Notes: generated from the letters alone by a model not told the origin. A stretch of DNA of 64,000 bases from a bacterium (GCA_025782575.1 JALGYY010000047.1:124368-188367); one strand, 5' to 3'. Positions 1 to 9,817 are shown, counted from the first letter of the stretch. Translations and numbers: made by a program.

Positions 1-145
1 TTCTTGCGGCAAGCTCATCCACCCGCTCTTCATATTGAACGGTCAATCGGCCTGACATGTCTCGATAAAGCGCCCACCCGAGAAGGGCGAGCGGTAAAAG
101 AACGACGAAGAGGGACGTGACAAGAAGTCGGGTTCGAAGATTCAT
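1..145 (-). CDS. N-terminus of a membrane sensor-type protein (cut by window edge)
   Basis: Reading the minus strand from the ATG at 145 gives an open frame through the window edge, about 48 residues. It starts with a short basic stretch (NLRTR), then one hydrophobic segment of about 20 residues, then a charged sequence (RDMSGRLTVQYEERVDELAAR). That arrangement is usual for the first membrane helix of a histidine kinase or another HAMP/sensor protein, but no catalytic domain is inside the window, so the class is inference. Its ATG overlaps the TGA stop of the upstream binding-protein gene by four bases, so the two are probably translated together. Confidence 0.6.
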   Translation of the reverse strand, partial: MNLRTRLLVTSLFVVLLPLALLGWALYRDMSGRLTVQYEERVDELAAR

Positions 146-1632
146 GGCGAGGGAGCGTCCTTTCGCCAGCCGGAATGTACGAGGCGGATCACACCATGAT
201 AATCGATCGTGATCCCCGTCAGTCCTCTGCGAGAGACCATGTGGGGCCGCGTGGTGTAGAGAGGTGTGATGAGCTCGATCGCGATCTGTTGCGAGGGGGT
301 AGCTTGCGGCATTTTGCTGCTGGGGGGCTCTCTGTCGCGGACAAGCCAGGGAGACTGCCGGAGCAGCGCGTTCAGGCGGCGGCTCTCCCCTATTTTTTCG
401 CGGCGAACCGGTACGACATGGGCGAGCGGACCTCCCCGAGAGGTGGCGATTGAATCAACAGGGCCGATCGAATCGAGGGCGCTGATTTTCCACGATAACC
501 TCTCGGCGATCCGCCGCGCTTCGTCGTCAAACAGTGGATAGGCAATCTTCCCCAGCGTTTCCATGGGAGGGGGGTAGGGGTGTTGCCCTGGAAGATCCAA
601 CCGAGTCTGGATCGGATCGCCTGTGCCGGGCGGATAGAGGGAGGTCAGCTCTTCCGCATCTGTATTCGCCACGTCTCTCACGAGACCGCATTGCAGTTCA
701 GGATCAGCCGATAGGGCGGCGACAGATTTAGTACGGTCGACGGCGACCAGATAGTAGTCGAGATCGAAAGGAAGGGGCTGGTCGGTGAAATCGCTCGACC
801 GTTCAGCATACTGAAACACATCGCGCTCGCGGGTGATCAGGAGATCGATGTCAGGCGGGAGCAGGGCCGGCTCAGCCTCATCCTGAATGGAACGAAAATC
901 GAAGACCAGAGAACCGGCGAGGTCTTTTCCAAGCGGATGTTTTCGATTGGGAATACAAACCAGTTTGCCGTGTCGGACGTGGCTTCCCGGTTCGATCATC
1001 CAGGCTCCCGTACCGATCGGGTATTCCGATTTCGGAGTTGCAGACGGTTTCATATCGTTACCGGCGATCCCGAACGAAGGATGGGAAAGCAAGTAGAGTA
1101 GTTCTGGATCGCCCACTTCCAAGCGGATCTCGACCGTTCGATCGCTGATTCCCCGAATCTGATCACGCCCGAGCCAGTGACGGGGTTTCATTGACCAGGG
1201 GTTCTCTGAGGCGTGCCAGTATGCGTTGATAAGTCGCGGTTCGACCGGCTCGCCGTCCCAGAAGACCGCACCTTCCCGCAGCTTGAAAGTCCATGTTTTC
1301 CAGTCGTCGGAGACGGTCCAGCTTTCGGCGAGCCCTGGTTCTATTCTGCCCAGGCAATCAACTGTGACGAGGGTTTCGTAGAGGGTGCCGAACAGCAGGC
1401 GCTCGGAGTCGTTCAGCGGTGATGGCGCGTCCATGGCCCACACTCGATCGGTCATGGCGATCCGAACAGGCCGCACACCGCCGGCCGGCTCTCCTGCGAG
1501 GAGCAGGCAAGGCTCGTCACTTCCCGCTCGGAATCCTGTCTCGCGGGTCCCATGACCGGCACACCCGATCATCACGATCGGGCCGCCGAAGAGCATCAAT
1601 CCGATGATCTGTCCTATCCATCTCACTGTCAT
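142..1632 (-). CDS. Family-5 extracellular solute-binding lipoprotein (OppA/DppA-like)
   Basis: The protein resembles SBP_bac_5 peptide/solute-binding proteins. After a hydrophobic signal with a lipobox-like end (M-I-G-C) comes the family's opening pattern: a short LYETLV segment, then GLAESWTVSDDWKTWTFKLR and VFWDGEPV. Such proteins normally feed an ABC importer or act as a ligand-binding partner of a sensor. No permease genes are visible, and the next gene looks like a sensor protein, so a sensing role is possible (inference). The start is uncertain. ATG 1632 puts the signal peptide right at the N-terminus but has a crowded GGAG two bases away. ATG 1698 would add 22 residues in front of the signal. 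Confidence 0.7.
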   Translation of the reverse strand: MTVRWIGQIIGLMLFGGPIVMIGCAGHGTRETGFRAGSDEPCLLLAGEPAGGVRPVRIAMTDRVWAMDAPSPLNDSERLLFGTLYETLVTVDCLGRIEPGLAESWTVSDDWKTWTFKLREGAVFWDGEPVEPRLINAYWHASENPWSMKPRHWLGRDQIRGISDRTVEIRLEVGDPELLYLLSHPSFGIAGNDMKPSATPKSEYPIGTGAWMIEPGSHVRHGKLVCIPNRKHPLGKDLAGSLVFDFRSIQDEAEPALLPPDIDLLITRERDVFQYAERSSDFTDQPLPFDLDYYLVAVDRTKSVAALSADPELQCGLVRDVANTDAEELTSLYPPGTGDPIQTRLDLPGQHPYPPPMETLGKIAYPLFDDEARRIAERLSWKISALDSIGPVDSIATSRGGPLAHVVPVRREKIGESRRLNALLRQSPWLVRDREPPSSKMPQATPSQQIAIELITPLYTTRPHMVSRRGLTGITIDYHGVIRLVHSGWRKDAPSP

Positions 1633-1728
1633 AACTCCGAGCCTACTGATTTTCACACCTGTCGTCGAGGTAGGGGTTCGCCCTTTCGGGATGATCATGT
1701 AGAATCGGTCCCTGAGAGGACGTCAGAC

Positions 1729-2322
1729 TTGAATCTTTCACACGCGGAAATTTACTTCGATTCGCAGGCTGCGATCTACAACGCGACCCGGCGTCACTTC
1801 CTCAGGGGTCGGGAGAGTGCAACGGCACTTCTCGGCGTCGAACCGGGCGACCGGGTGGCCGACTTCGCGTGCGGAACCGGACTCAACTTCGATTGGTTTT
1901 ATCGGGCGGGTGCTTCGGAAGTGATCGGCATCGATGCCTCGAGTCGCATGTTGGATCGTGCCAAACGGCGCTACCCGGACGCCCATGTTCTTCAGGGAGA
2001 CATCGTGACGTGCTCGATCGAGGGGGAAGTACAGAAGGTGTTCTGCTCCTACGCTCTTTCACTGATCGATGACTGGGAGAAGGCGATCGAGAACATGGTG
2101 CGGTCACTCAGCCGGGATGGGAGATTGGCGATTCTCGATTTCGGGCCGATGCGTGGTGCCTTACGGTTTTCCGACCCCCTCTTCCGATGGTGGATCGGCA
2201 TTCACGGCGCCGATCCCGACCGGGGCTACCGCGCGGTTCTGGAAAGGTTCTTTCGTTCTGTCGAAGTCCATCTTCCCAAGCATGGCTTTGCTGTGACTCT
2301 CATCGGCGACGGACTCCTCTAG
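1729..2322 (+). CDS. Class I SAM-dependent methyltransferase
   Basis: This 197-residue protein has the Rossmann methyltransferase core: motif I (VADFACGTGLNFDWF), the acidic ribose-binding strand (GIDASSRML), a downstream D-I motif and a β4 segment SYALSLIDDWEKAI. The substrate cannot be told; the size and the YNATRRHF start suit the ubiE/small-molecule type. I chose the TTG at 1729 because GAGAGG lies nine bases upstream and because the residues before it look like non-coding translation. A longer reading from ATG 1552 would overlap the divergent binding-protein gene. Its last 162 bases are read in the opposite direction by the glycosyltransferase gene. Confidence 0.75.
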   Translation: MNLSHAEIYFDSQAAIYNATRRHFLRGRESATALLGVEPGDRVADFACGTGLNFDWFYRAGASEVIGIDASSRMLDRAKRRYPDAHVLQGDIVTCSIEGEVQKVFCSYALSLIDDWEKAIENMVRSLSRDGRLAILDFGPMRGALRFSDPLFRWWIGIHGADPDRGYRAVLERFFRSVEVHLPKHGFAVTLIGDGLL

Positions 2323-3492
2323 TACGCCCTCTCCCGCGGAACCCCGATTCTCCAGCCGGTCATAGTAGCCAATCAGTCGATCGGCGAAACTATTCTGAGA
2401 ATAGACCGCACGCGCGAACTGTTCACCTCCCTGAACGACCTGTTGGCGGGCGTCCATGTCGACCAGCAAACGGAAAACCGCATCACTCAGGAGGTCAGGT
2501 GCAACCGGCGGAACGAGCAGACCCGTCTCACCGTTCCGTACGCAGTCGGGGAGGCCGCCCGTGTCTGTCGCAACCACGGCTGTGTGACCGAGCATCGCTT
2601 CGACCGCAATCAGTCCGTACGGTTCGAGCCGGGCGGGAACAACCATAATATCCATGGCGGAGAGAAACGCCGATTTGTCATCCTGGGCGCCCCAGAATCG
2701 GACCTGGTCCCCGATTCCGAGGGACCGAGCCTGATCCCTCAGTTCGTTCAGATGGTTTGAGTCGGTGTCAGGGTCATCACCCACGATCCAGACCTTTGGT
2801 CGTAAACCCCTTCGTGCGATCAGTTCCACCGCCTCCAGAAGAAGATCCGCGCCCATTCGGGGGATGAGCGGACCCCACATGCCGACAACCGCCTCATCGG
2901 GAGAAAGATGGTGGCTCGCGCGAAGTTGCTTCCCCCGCTTCGGTGCGTCGTCATCCGGGAAGTCGACGAACAGAGGAAGAAGAGACGCAGCGGCCGCCCG
3001 ATTCCGCTTCCTCTGATTGAGGTAAGCAGTAAGAGGGGACCGTATCGCCTCGGTAGGGGCAATCACGAGGTCAGCCATTCCGCAGCCTGATCGATGGAGT
3101 TCTTTGTCGGCCGGAACGCTTTGGATGTGGGCTACCAGCCGGGCGTGGCACAGGCGTGCGGGGCGGGCCATATGCCGAAGCGCTTGAACGCTCATGCAGT
3201 GAACGAGATCGATACTGTATCGCTTGAGGGAAATGAAAGCCCGGGATGTGGCGATAGGACCTCCCCAGAGTCCTTTCTCGCGACTCTGGTCGTCAATCGG
3301 GACGAGCGCAAAGCTCGATTGGCGGACTATATCCTCCATCGGCCCTCCGGGGGGGGTGAAGAATAGAACGTCCCGCCCGCTCGCACGAATCACATCCGCT
3401 ACATGGAGCGCGGACCGCTCGCTCTGCCGGATCTGGTCGCCTCGATGGTGGACAATTGCCACACGTTTGATCATCCGCTTTCTGGCTCTCAA
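2161..3492 (-). CDS. GT4-family (GT-B fold) glycosyltransferase
   Basis: The protein (443 residues) has an N-terminal GT-B domain (VAIVHHRGDQIRQSERS, then LHVADVIRASG) and the C-terminal nucleotide-sugar domain with GMWGPLIPRMGADLLLEA, VWIVGDDP and the E-x7-E signature EPYGLIAVEAMLGHTAVV, followed by TDTGGLPDCVRNGETGLLVPP. It probably transfers a sugar from an NDP-sugar to a polysaccharide or lipid acceptor. The start is a TTG at 3492, preceded six bases away by GAGGAGG. The typical family end is near YYDRL; the remaining 70 or so residues lie antisense to the methyltransferase gene and look like a run-on tail. Confidence 0.85.
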   Translation of the reverse strand: MRARKRMIKRVAIVHHRGDQIRQSERSALHVADVIRASGRDVLFFTPPGGPMEDIVRQSSFALVPIDDQSREKGLWGGPIATSRAFISLKRYSIDLVHCMSVQALRHMARPARLCHARLVAHIQSVPADKELHRSGCGMADLVIAPTEAIRSPLTAYLNQRKRNRAAAASLLPLFVDFPDDDAPKRGKQLRASHHLSPDEAVVGMWGPLIPRMGADLLLEAVELIARRGLRPKVWIVGDDPDTDSNHLNELRDQARSLGIGDQVRFWGAQDDKSAFLSAMDIMVVPARLEPYGLIAVEAMLGHTAVVATDTGGLPDCVRNGETGLLVPPVAPDLLSDAVFRLLVDMDARQQVVQGGEQFARAVYSQNSFADRLIGYYDRLENRGSAGEGVLEESVADESHSKAMLGKMDFDRTKEPFQNRAVAPVGIGAVNADPPSEEGVGKP

Positions 3493-3626
3493 GGGGTTCC
3501 TCCTCTCTCGTCCATTCGGCCGATTTCGTACCCGCCTTAACCTGCTGATCGTGGCAAATCCCGGCTCACAGGCCAGGCGGGAACGGCCGATACTCTGGTC
3601 AAGTAGACCCCCGGGGAGAGCCCGGC

Positions 3627-4361
3627 GTGGTCTTCCCGGGGATCTCAGGGGACAGGTGGATGGAAATAAAAAATCATGAGACGGGGCGACGCCGCGAAAC
3701 GACTGTTCTCGTCACCTGTAACCGAACCGGGAGAGGCGGAGCTTCTACCGGAAAGAAAAAGCGCCGTGGTCTCTCGGTCGATGTGTACCGGTTCGACTCG
3801 ACTTGTTCCTCTGACGGCCAATTCCCCGAGAGTGGAGGTCAGAAGCCTGTTATCTCAAGCGACTCCTGTTCCGGTCTCGGATTCGGCATCCGGTTTCTGT
3901 TTCTGTTGGTCCGGACAAGGCCGACCTCTGTCCTCCATGTCGGAGTCGGGTCGGCGATCTGGGCACTGCCGATTGCCTGGATGACCAGGGTGCCTCACAT
4001 CTCCCAGTACTTGCCGGGGATTCAACTCGGCTCGGGACCGGGCGATCCCGGACCTGTCGACAAGTTCCGCCGGGCGCTCCGGTTTGCTCATTCAGTTTAC
4101 GTCACAAGAGAAGCGGTCCATCTGTTTGCAGTCAATATGCTTGATGTACCGGAAAAAAAAATCAGGTTCCTTGAGTCGGGAAAGAGCGGGGCGAGCAAGA
4201 ACAAGACGCTCGGGAGAGAAACCGGCGACGAATCGGATGCGGTCCGGCAGGTGATTGAGGGGATGTTCGGACTGGACGGCGGTCCCGCCGGAAAGCGTAA
4301 GAGCAAGAGTCAAGATGGTAATCGGAGCGCCACGACAGAGGAGGAGGTCCGCCTTGCGTAG
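3627..4361 (+). CDS. Truncated GT4-like glycosyltransferase, N-terminal domain only
   Basis: The first part (TTVLVTCNRTGRGGASTG) resembles the opening of GT4 enzymes. The middle (LHVGVGSAIWALPIAWMTRVPHISQ, later FAHSVYVTREAV and VPEKKIRFLESG) follows the N-terminal GT-B domain up to its usual linker. After this the sequence becomes basic and low-complexity and stops, so the donor-binding domain with the E-x7-E motif is missing. The segment after GGASTG is also shorter than usual. It may be a decayed gene or a repurposed half-enzyme. GTG 3627 has GGGGAGAG six bases upstream; ATG 3660 is an alternative. Its stop overlaps the start of the STAS gene by eight bases. Confidence 0.55.
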   Translation: MVFPGISGDRWMEIKNHETGRRRETTVLVTCNRTGRGGASTGKKKRRGLSVDVYRFDSTCSSDGQFPESGGQKPVISSDSCSGLGFGIRFLFLLVRTRPTSVLHVGVGSAIWALPIAWMTRVPHISQYLPGIQLGSGPGDPGPVDKFRRALRFAHSVYVTREAVHLFAVNMLDVPEKKIRFLESGKSGASKNKTLGRETGDESDAVRQVIEGMFGLDGGPAGKRKSKSQDGNRSATTEEEVRLA

Positions 4362-4728
4362 AAAGACCGATCGACATCGTGGCCGGCCTGGCGGTGCGAT
4401 TCAGAGAGGAACACGAATCATTGATGTGGGGACTGATCTGACAGGAGATGTAGTGGGCGATCTGGGATCTCTCCTCCGGTCAGGGCCCCTTCCTTCGAGA
4501 CTGATCCTCGATTCGAGCCATGTCGTTCGTGTCGACAAGAGAGGGCTCAACTGGTTGGCCGAACTCGAGTCCACTCAATCGGGAGAGAACATGGGCCTCG
4601 TGCTTCTTGCTCCAAGTCCCATGCTGGTCGACGCGATGGACTCGTTCGGCTTTGGGGGAGAGATCATCTTCGCGTCCAGCATAGGCGAGGCGATCGATCG
4701 TACTGCCGATCTCGACCACGAACTCTAG
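4354..4728 (+). CDS. STAS-domain protein, anti-anti-sigma-like
   Basis: About 124 residues with a STAS fold pattern: a β-strand (TRIIDVGTDLTGD), LILDSSHVVRVDKRGLNWLAELE, then MGLVLLAPSPMLVDAMDSFG and FASSIGEAID. Such proteins usually bind anti-sigma kinases, and a Ser in a D-S-S/T-G-L loop is phosphorylated. Here that loop reads V-D-K-R-G-L, so the phosphorylatable Ser is replaced by Lys, and normal switching is unlikely. The start is TTG 4354, with GGAGG six bases upstream, overlapping the previous stop, so the two are probably translationally coupled. A SpoIIE-type phosphatase that could belong to such a system lies far away at 43.9-46.5 kb, with no demonstrated link. Confidence 0.65.
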   Translation: MRRKTDRHRGRPGGAIQRGTRIIDVGTDLTGDVVGDLGSLLRSGPLPSRLILDSSHVVRVDKRGLNWLAELESTQSGENMGLVLLAPSPMLVDAMDSFGFGGEIIFASSIGEAIDRTADLDHEL

Positions 4729-4869
4729 ACTTCTCGCTCGTATCCTGCTGCTGCTCATTTTGAATGACCCTGCCTGAGGGGAGACCCCTGTTACCCACCA
4801 TCGACAGTAAAATCCCCTGATCGCTGTCTTTACGACCACTTTTCCAGTGTAAGACCTTTCGAGGCCGGA

Positions 4870-5385
4870 CTAAACCCGATTACCATCGAGCGTAAAGATA
4901 TCGGCCTCATGAGTTCCGGTGTCGTAGACGGCGTAGGTCGGCGTGCCGTGAATCCCCCCCATGATCTCCCCCGGGTTGATTACAATCGTGTCGCCGGTCC
5001 GTTCGATCTGGTGAACGTGGTTGTGCCCGAAGCAGACGACGTCGTACAGGCCGGATCGGGCGAGCGCACGGCCGATCGTGTTGTAGTGGTTCAAGGCGAA
5101 TCGTTTACCTGCAAGCGTGATTTCCGCGAGTTCCGGGTGGATGCGGATCTTCCGTCTGGCGTTTCCGCCTTCTGCGGCACCTTCCAGAATCCGGTAGGGA
5201 TCGCCGTCATTGTTTCCGAAGACGACATGGATATCCTTCGCGAAGCCGGCCACCATGTCTCTCATTATGAAGGGGCTGCAAAGATCACCCAGACAGAAAA
5301 GCACGTCCATGCTCTTCAGTTGCGCGAGTGCGCCTGCAAGGTGGTCCCGTCTGTCGTGTATGTCCGACACGATTCCGATCTTCAT
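4870..5385 (-). CDS. YfcE-type metallophosphoesterase
   Basis: The 171-residue protein carries the metal-binding motifs of the YfcE/MJ0936 phosphodiesterase group in order: SDIHD, GDLCS, FGNNDGD, a His in LNHYN, GHNHVH and the family tail INPGEIMGG. It should be a small cytoplasmic, Mn-dependent phosphodiesterase; the natural substrate is unknown. The usual Gly-His before the fourth motif is Asn-His here, a modest variation. It starts 10 bases after the stop of the YjbQ-family gene, and a TGAGGA ribosome site lies at the end of that gene, so the two form an operon. Confidence 0.85.
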   Translation of the reverse strand: MKIGIVSDIHDRRDHLAGALAQLKSMDVLFCLGDLCSPFIMRDMVAGFAKDIHVVFGNNDGDPYRILEGAAEGGNARRKIRIHPELAEITLAGKRFALNHYNTIGRALARSGLYDVVCFGHNHVHQIERTGDTIVINPGEIMGGIHGTPTYAVYDTGTHEADIFTLDGNRV

Positions 5386-5395
5386 TGATGGATCC

Positions 5396-5818
5396 TCACT
5401 CTCCGATGATCTTGACGAGAACTCTTTTCGAGCGACGACCGTCGAACTCGCCGTAGAAGATCTGCTCCCACGGTCCGAAATCGAGCCGGCCCCCGGTTAT
5501 GGCTACCACGACCTCCCGTCCCATGATCTGCCGCTTGTGATGCGCGTCGGCGTTATCCTCACCCGTACGATTGTGATGGTACCGCTCCGGTGACGGGTCG
5601 AACGGGGCGAGAGATTCGAGCCACAGCTTATAGTCCCGATGAAGCCCGGGCTCATCATCGTTTATGAAAACGGAAGCGGTAATGTGCATCGCATTTACGA
5701 GACAGAGGCCTTCCTGAACCGCACTCTCCAGCACAACCCGTTCGACGTCAGGTGTGATGTTTCGAAACTCCATTCGTTTCTTAATCTGAAATGTCAGGTA
5801 TTCCGTTTTGGATTTCAT
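5396..5818 (-). CDS. YjbQ/UPF0047 family protein (secondary thiamine-phosphate synthase type)
   Basis: The protein (140 residues) matches the YjbQ family: [45 protein letters not shown], a His-rich strip [21 protein letters not shown] and the end [16 protein letters not shown]. coli YjbQ has weak thiamine-phosphate synthase activity, but the true role is not settled. I start at ATG 5818, which has AGGGGTGG just upstream; longer readings have no family similarity. It is the first gene of a two-gene unit with the phosphoesterase. Confidence 0.85.
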   Translation of the reverse strand: MKSKTEYLTFQIKKRMEFRNITPDVERVVLESAVQEGLCLVNAMHITASVFINDDEPGLHRDYKLWLESLAPFDPSPERYHHNRTGEDNADAHHKRQIMGREVVVAITGGRLDFGPWEQIFYGEFDGRRSKRVLVKIIGE

Positions 5819-5939
5819 GATCCACCCCTGGTTCGTTTGCGCTTCGCCTCTGTTGACGGTATTCCGCTTCTTCCGCGTACGATACCAAACCCCCTGTCTC
5901 TTGCGAACAGACAAGTCTAACCGGCTCGAATGTAAAGAC

Positions 5940-5968
5940 TTGAGAAGATCGGGCAATCGATGTATAAT
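5940..5968 (+). promoter_or_regulatory. Sigma-70-type promoter for the BNR/sortilin-like gene
   Basis: TTGAGA at 5940-5945 and a perfect TATAAT at 5963-5968 are separated by 17 bases. Transcription would begin near 5975, about 24 bases before ATG 5999. This argues against the earlier in-frame ATG at 5960, which lies inside the promoter. Confidence 0.7.
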
Positions 5969-5998
5969 GCAAGTCCAATCGATCGGGAGAACCGCGAC

Positions 5999-8638
5999 AT
6001 GATGATGTTACGAGGCGAGCGCCACTCCCCGGTGCCCGGGCGGATCGGCGTGTTCCTGTTCCTTGCCGCCGGCCTTGGTTTCCTGCTGCATCACTACTCC
6101 GCCACAGAAGATGAGTTTCAGCCGCCGAAAGGGCCGGGCGTACCGAACGACTGGTTCTACATGCAACGCGCGTGGCCGAGCGGCGTGATCAATCATGAAG
6201 CCCGCCACGATGCCATCCGTCAGACGAGGAACATGAGGGACTTCGTCGGGCCAGAGGGTAGAAAGAGAGCTGCCGGCGATTGGGAACTCGTCGGTCCCAC
6301 CAACGTCGGTGGCCGTATTACCGACATCGCCGCCGACCCGAACGATACCGATACATACTATATTGCCGCTGCATCCGGGGGAGTCTGGAAAACCACGGAT
6401 GGAGGAACGAACTTTACGTCCGTATTCGATGGCTACGGCAGCCTGTCAATCGGGGCGATTGCTGTTGATCCGACCAATGCCGATATTGTTTATGTAGGAA
6501 CCGGTGAGGCCAATCCCGGGGGAGGGAGCGTTGCCTACGGAGGGGACGGTGTCTGGAAGAGTACCGACGGCGGTCAGACCTGGACGCATCTCGGACTGGA
6601 ATTGACCAGATACATCGGGAGAATCGTCGTCGATCCTCTGACGCCCTCCCGCGTGTATGTCGCCGCTACCGGAAATCTCTTCTCCAAGAACGCGGATCGT
6701 GGTGTCTATCGGACTGTCGATGCCGGCACCACATGGGCCAAAGTTCATTTCATTTCCGATTCCACAGGCTGTATCGACCTGGCAATCGATCCTTCGAACC
6801 CCGACCGGATCTTTGCGGCGATGTGGGAGCGGATCCGCCGGCCTGACACGAGGCGATATGGCGGAATCACGAGCGGGATATGGCGGACGGAAGATGGCGG
6901 GGATACATGGTCCATACTGGCCGGGGGATTGCCCCTGCCGTCCAATCTGTCCGGGCGGATCGGCGTCGCCGTTTCACCTGCGAATACTTCCAAAGTCTAC
7001 GCGACCTATACCGATCAGACCGGTTTCTTCGACGGCTTTTTTCAGTCCACGAACAGTGGTTCCACCTGGACCCAGAAGCCGGCGAGCGGTTTGACGACGT
7101 TCTATTCATCATTCGGTTGGTGGTTCAGCCGGTTATGGCCCAGTCCCGACCAGGAAGATGTCGTTTTCGCCGACGGAATCTCTCTCTACAAGACGACCAA
7201 CGGCGGCACCAGTTTCAATTCGGTGGGGAACACGATGCATGTGGATCATCACACGCATTACATTTCCGCGTCGACACCGAATTTCATGCTGAACGGTAAT
7301 GACGGAGGGCTCTACGTTTCGAATAATGGGGGCGCGGGTTGGTCATTCGTGAACGGCCTCCCGATTTCCCAGTTCTACACGATCGAGGTGAATGAAGCGC
7401 AGCCTTCCGTTGTGTACGGGGGGACGCAGGACAATGGGACGAACCGGACTCCCGGGGGTCTCCTGGACGACTGGGAGGAGCTGTTCGGCGGTGACGGACA
7501 TTACGTGAATGTCGGGCCGGACGACACCGACGTCATCTATCTCGAATATCAGTACGGCAACTTTTTCAAGTCGACAGACGGCGGGAATAATTTCTCTTCT
7601 GCAATGTTCGGCATCTCCGGTGGAGATCGAAAGAACTGGTCAACACCGGTCGTCATCGATCCGACTAGTATCGGCAATGTGTTTACCACGTTGTATTATG
7701 GTGCGAACCGCCTCTATCGCTCGGAAAACTCCGCAGCGTCCTGGACGCCGATTTCCGGTGACCTGAGTGATGGCAATCCGGGGTCGGGGGGAGTCACATT
7801 CGGGACGATCACCACGATCGCTGTGGCGCCGTCCGATTCGGCGACGATCTACGTGGGAACGGATGACGGCAACGTTTGGGTAAGCACGGACTACGGCGGA
7901 ACGTATACCCCCATCGAAACCGGACTTCCGAACAGGTGGATCTCTCGAATCGCCGTCGATCCTCTGAATGACGGGATCGCCTACGTGACGCTTTCCGGTT
8001 TCCGGGACGACGATCCACTTTCCCACCTGTTCCGCACAATCAATCATGGGAGTTCGTGGACCGACATTTCGAGTAACCTGCCCGACGCGCCGCTGAACGA
8101 TATCATTGTCGATCCGGTCAATCCTTCGATTCTCTATGTGGCGAGTGATGTGGGGGTGTTTACCACAGGAAATCTGGGTACGACCTGGGCGCTCCTCGGC
8201 AACAATCTTCCCGACGGCGTTGTCGTGACGGATATCAAGTATTTGTCGTCTCCGGCGCCTACGCTCTTTGCGGCGACCTACGGCCGCTCCTGCTGGTCGT
8301 TCGATCTCTCGCAGGCGACTACTGTCGCCGATGGCTGGCCGGCCGGGCTATCAGGCGAGACATCGATCGCACTGTTCCCCAACGCACCGAACCCGTTCCG
8401 AGACGAAACGGCGATCCGCTTCGCGTTGCCGGACGCCGGTCATGCCAGGCTCGAAGTAATCGATATTGCGGGCCGGAGAGTGCGGATCCTTCAATCGAAT
8501 CGAGTAGCGGCCGGTGAGCATCTGGCAACATGGGATGGAAGGGATGAAGCGGGACGGGCAGTCGCGAACGGTGTTTACTTCTACCGTCTGGCGGCGAACG
8601 GCGAATCTGTTGCGAGAAAGATGACTCTCAGCCGCTGA
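5999..8638 (+). CDS. Secreted BNR/VPS10-like beta-propeller protein with FlgD-type C-terminal tail
   Basis: This 879-residue protein has an N-terminal membrane/signal segment ([18 protein letters not shown]), then many sortilin/BNR-type blades with the repeating pattern [12 protein letters not shown] and A-V-D-P-x-x-x-D-x-V-Y-V-G-T. The last 90 or so residues form a FlgD-Ig-like tail ([49 protein letters not shown]). Such tails mark exported proteins and act as sorting signals in groups with type IX-like secretion (family knowledge; export route here is inference). Related propellers bind glycans or peptides. ATG 5999 has GGGAG nine bases upstream and lies downstream of a good promoter. Confidence 0.8.
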   Translation: MMMLRGERHSPVPGRIGVFLFLAAGLGFLLHHYSATEDEFQPPKGPGVPNDWFYMQRAWPSGVINHEARHDAIRQTRNMRDFVGPEGRKRAAGDWELVGPTNVGGRITDIAADPNDTDTYYIAAASGGVWKTTDGGTNFTSVFDGYGSLSIGAIAVDPTNADIVYVGTGEANPGGGSVAYGGDGVWKSTDGGQTWTHLGLELTRYIGRIVVDPLTPSRVYVAATGNLFSKNADRGVYRTVDAGTTWAKVHFISDSTGCIDLAIDPSNPDRIFAAMWERIRRPDTRRYGGITSGIWRTEDGGDTWSILAGGLPLPSNLSGRIGVAVSPANTSKVYATYTDQTGFFDGFFQSTNSGSTWTQKPASGLTTFYSSFGWWFSRLWPSPDQEDVVFADGISLYKTTNGGTSFNSVGNTMHVDHHTHYISASTPNFMLNGNDGGLYVSNNGGAGWSFVNGLPISQFYTIEVNEAQPSVVYGGTQDNGTNRTPGGLLDDWEELFGGDGHYVNVGPDDTDVIYLEYQYGNFFKSTDGGNNFSSAMFGISGGDRKNWSTPVVIDPTSIGNVFTTLYYGANRLYRSENSAASWTPISGDLSDGNPGSGGVTFGTITTIAVAPSDSATIYVGTDDGNVWVSTDYGGTYTPIETGLPNRWISRIAVDPLNDGIAYVTLSGFRDDDPLSHLFRTINHGSSWTDISSNLPDAPLNDIIVDPVNPSILYVASDVGVFTTGNLGTTWALLGNNLPDGVVVTDIKYLSSPAPTLFAATYGRSCWSFDLSQATTVADGWPAGLSGETSIALFPNAPNPFRDETAIRFALPDAGHARLEVIDIAGRRVRILQSNRVAAGEHLATWDGRDEAGRAVANGVYFYRLAANGESVARKMTLSR

Positions 8639-8659
8639 GCCTGCACTTGAGCGATCCGA

Positions 8660-9817
8660 TCAGCCCCCGACCATATAACAGAGCTGAGCGGTCAGAAACG
8701 CCAGGTAGTTTCCGATGGCGTATCCGATGAGCGCCATCAAAATCGCTGCCGGTACCAGACTTTCCCGGTGAAAAGCGGCCACAATCGGGGCGGAGGCGAT
8801 TCCTCCGATGTTCGCTGCCGAAGCGATCGCCGCCGTATGAACATCGACTTTGAAGATCTTCGCCCCCACCACAACGAACAAACCGTGAATGAAGATCCAT
8901 ATGAATGCGCCCGCCACGAACCAGGGCGCCTGCTCCAGTCCGGAGAGCTCCGCGCGCGCGCCCATTCGCGCGACAAATAGATAGACGAGAGCCATTGCAA
9001 GTGGGTGGCTCCCCGGGATCGACCGTGCCGGTGTCAGAGAGAGAAGTATCCCGAGGGTGGTGACGATCAGAATCTTCCATGTGCTCGCCGAGAGAACGGG
9101 TGGGATGGCGGGTAGATGTGTCGACGCTGATGTGGCGATCCAGGCGACCGTAAGGCCGAGAAAAGCGAGATAGAGTATGTGACGCATGGAGACTTCCTGG
9201 CTCTTCTTGGTCAGCTCGTTTGCAGCCTTCTCCATCCGTTCCAACCGCTCGTTCGACACGCCGGTGAACTTGTGAAAACGTTCGGCGAGGCCCCGTGATC
9301 CGAGCATGATCGGAAGCCAGACCACATAGACCAGGTTGTCGCTGATGGCGGCCAGGCCGAAATAGGATGCCGGCGTGTCCAGACCCTCGGCGATGGCGGC
9401 CATGTTGCCTGTCCCCCCGATCCAGCTTCCCGCGAGGGCGCCGTAACCTTTCCATGCTTCGGGGCCGAGCCCTCCCTTGACAATGAAGTAAGCGATCGGC
9501 GCGCCGACAACGACACCGATACTGCCGATCAGCATGACGAAGATGCCGGTCCCCATTACTTTGACGGCTCCTCGAACATCAACGTCGATCAGCATGATCG
9601 TCAGGAATACGGGAAGAACCCAGGCGCCGATTCCGTCATAAACGACACTCTTCGTCGGAATCACTCCGGTATTCGAAAGGACGACCGGGATTGCATAGAT
9701 AAACAGGAGAGGGGGGAAGTACTGAAAGAATCCCCACTTGAAGCGAGCTTCCAGAAAAAACATGAAGGAAGTGATCGCAGTAAGTGCAGTCAGAACCCCG
9801 ATGGGAGATTCGATCAT
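8660..9817 (-). CDS. DUF819-family integral membrane protein
   Basis: The protein (385 residues) is hydrophobic throughout, with about ten predicted helices. Motifs include LPVFLTIMLIDVDVR, AGSWIGGTGNMAAIAEG and the C-terminal ASAANIGGIASAPIVAAFHR, which match the DUF819 (YjcL-like) family, a putative carboxylate or small-solute transporter group. The repeated G-S-W-I-G-G-T-G-N and A-N-I-G-G-x-A-S-A-P hairpins resemble two inverted-repeat re-entrant loops. ATG 9817 has TGGAG ten bases upstream. A strong -35 and a fair -10 precede it. It is tail-to-tail with the propeller gene, with 21 bases between. Confidence 0.8.
   Translation of the reverse strand: MIESPIGVLTALTAITSFMFFLEARFKWGFFQYFPPLLFIYAIPVVLSNTGVIPTKSVVYDGIGAWVLPVFLTIMLIDVDVRGAVKVMGTGIFVMLIGSIGVVVGAPIAYFIVKGGLGPEAWKGYGALAGSWIGGTGNMAAIAEGLDTPASYFGLAAISDNLVYVVWLPIMLGSRGLAERFHKFTGVSNERLERMEKAANELTKKSQEVSMRHILYLAFLGLTVAWIATSASTHLPAIPPVLSASTWKILIVTTLGILLSLTPARSIPGSHPLAMALVYLFVARMGARAELSGLEQAPWFVAGAFIWIFIHGLFVVVGAKIFKVDVHTAAIASAANIGGIASAPIVAAFHRESLVPAAILMALIGYAIGNYLAFLTAQLCYMVGG

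Noticed and set aside
1552..1728. N-terminal extension of the methyltransferase
   Set aside because: The extra residues look random, overlap the divergent gene and a better TTG start with a ribosome site lies at 1729.
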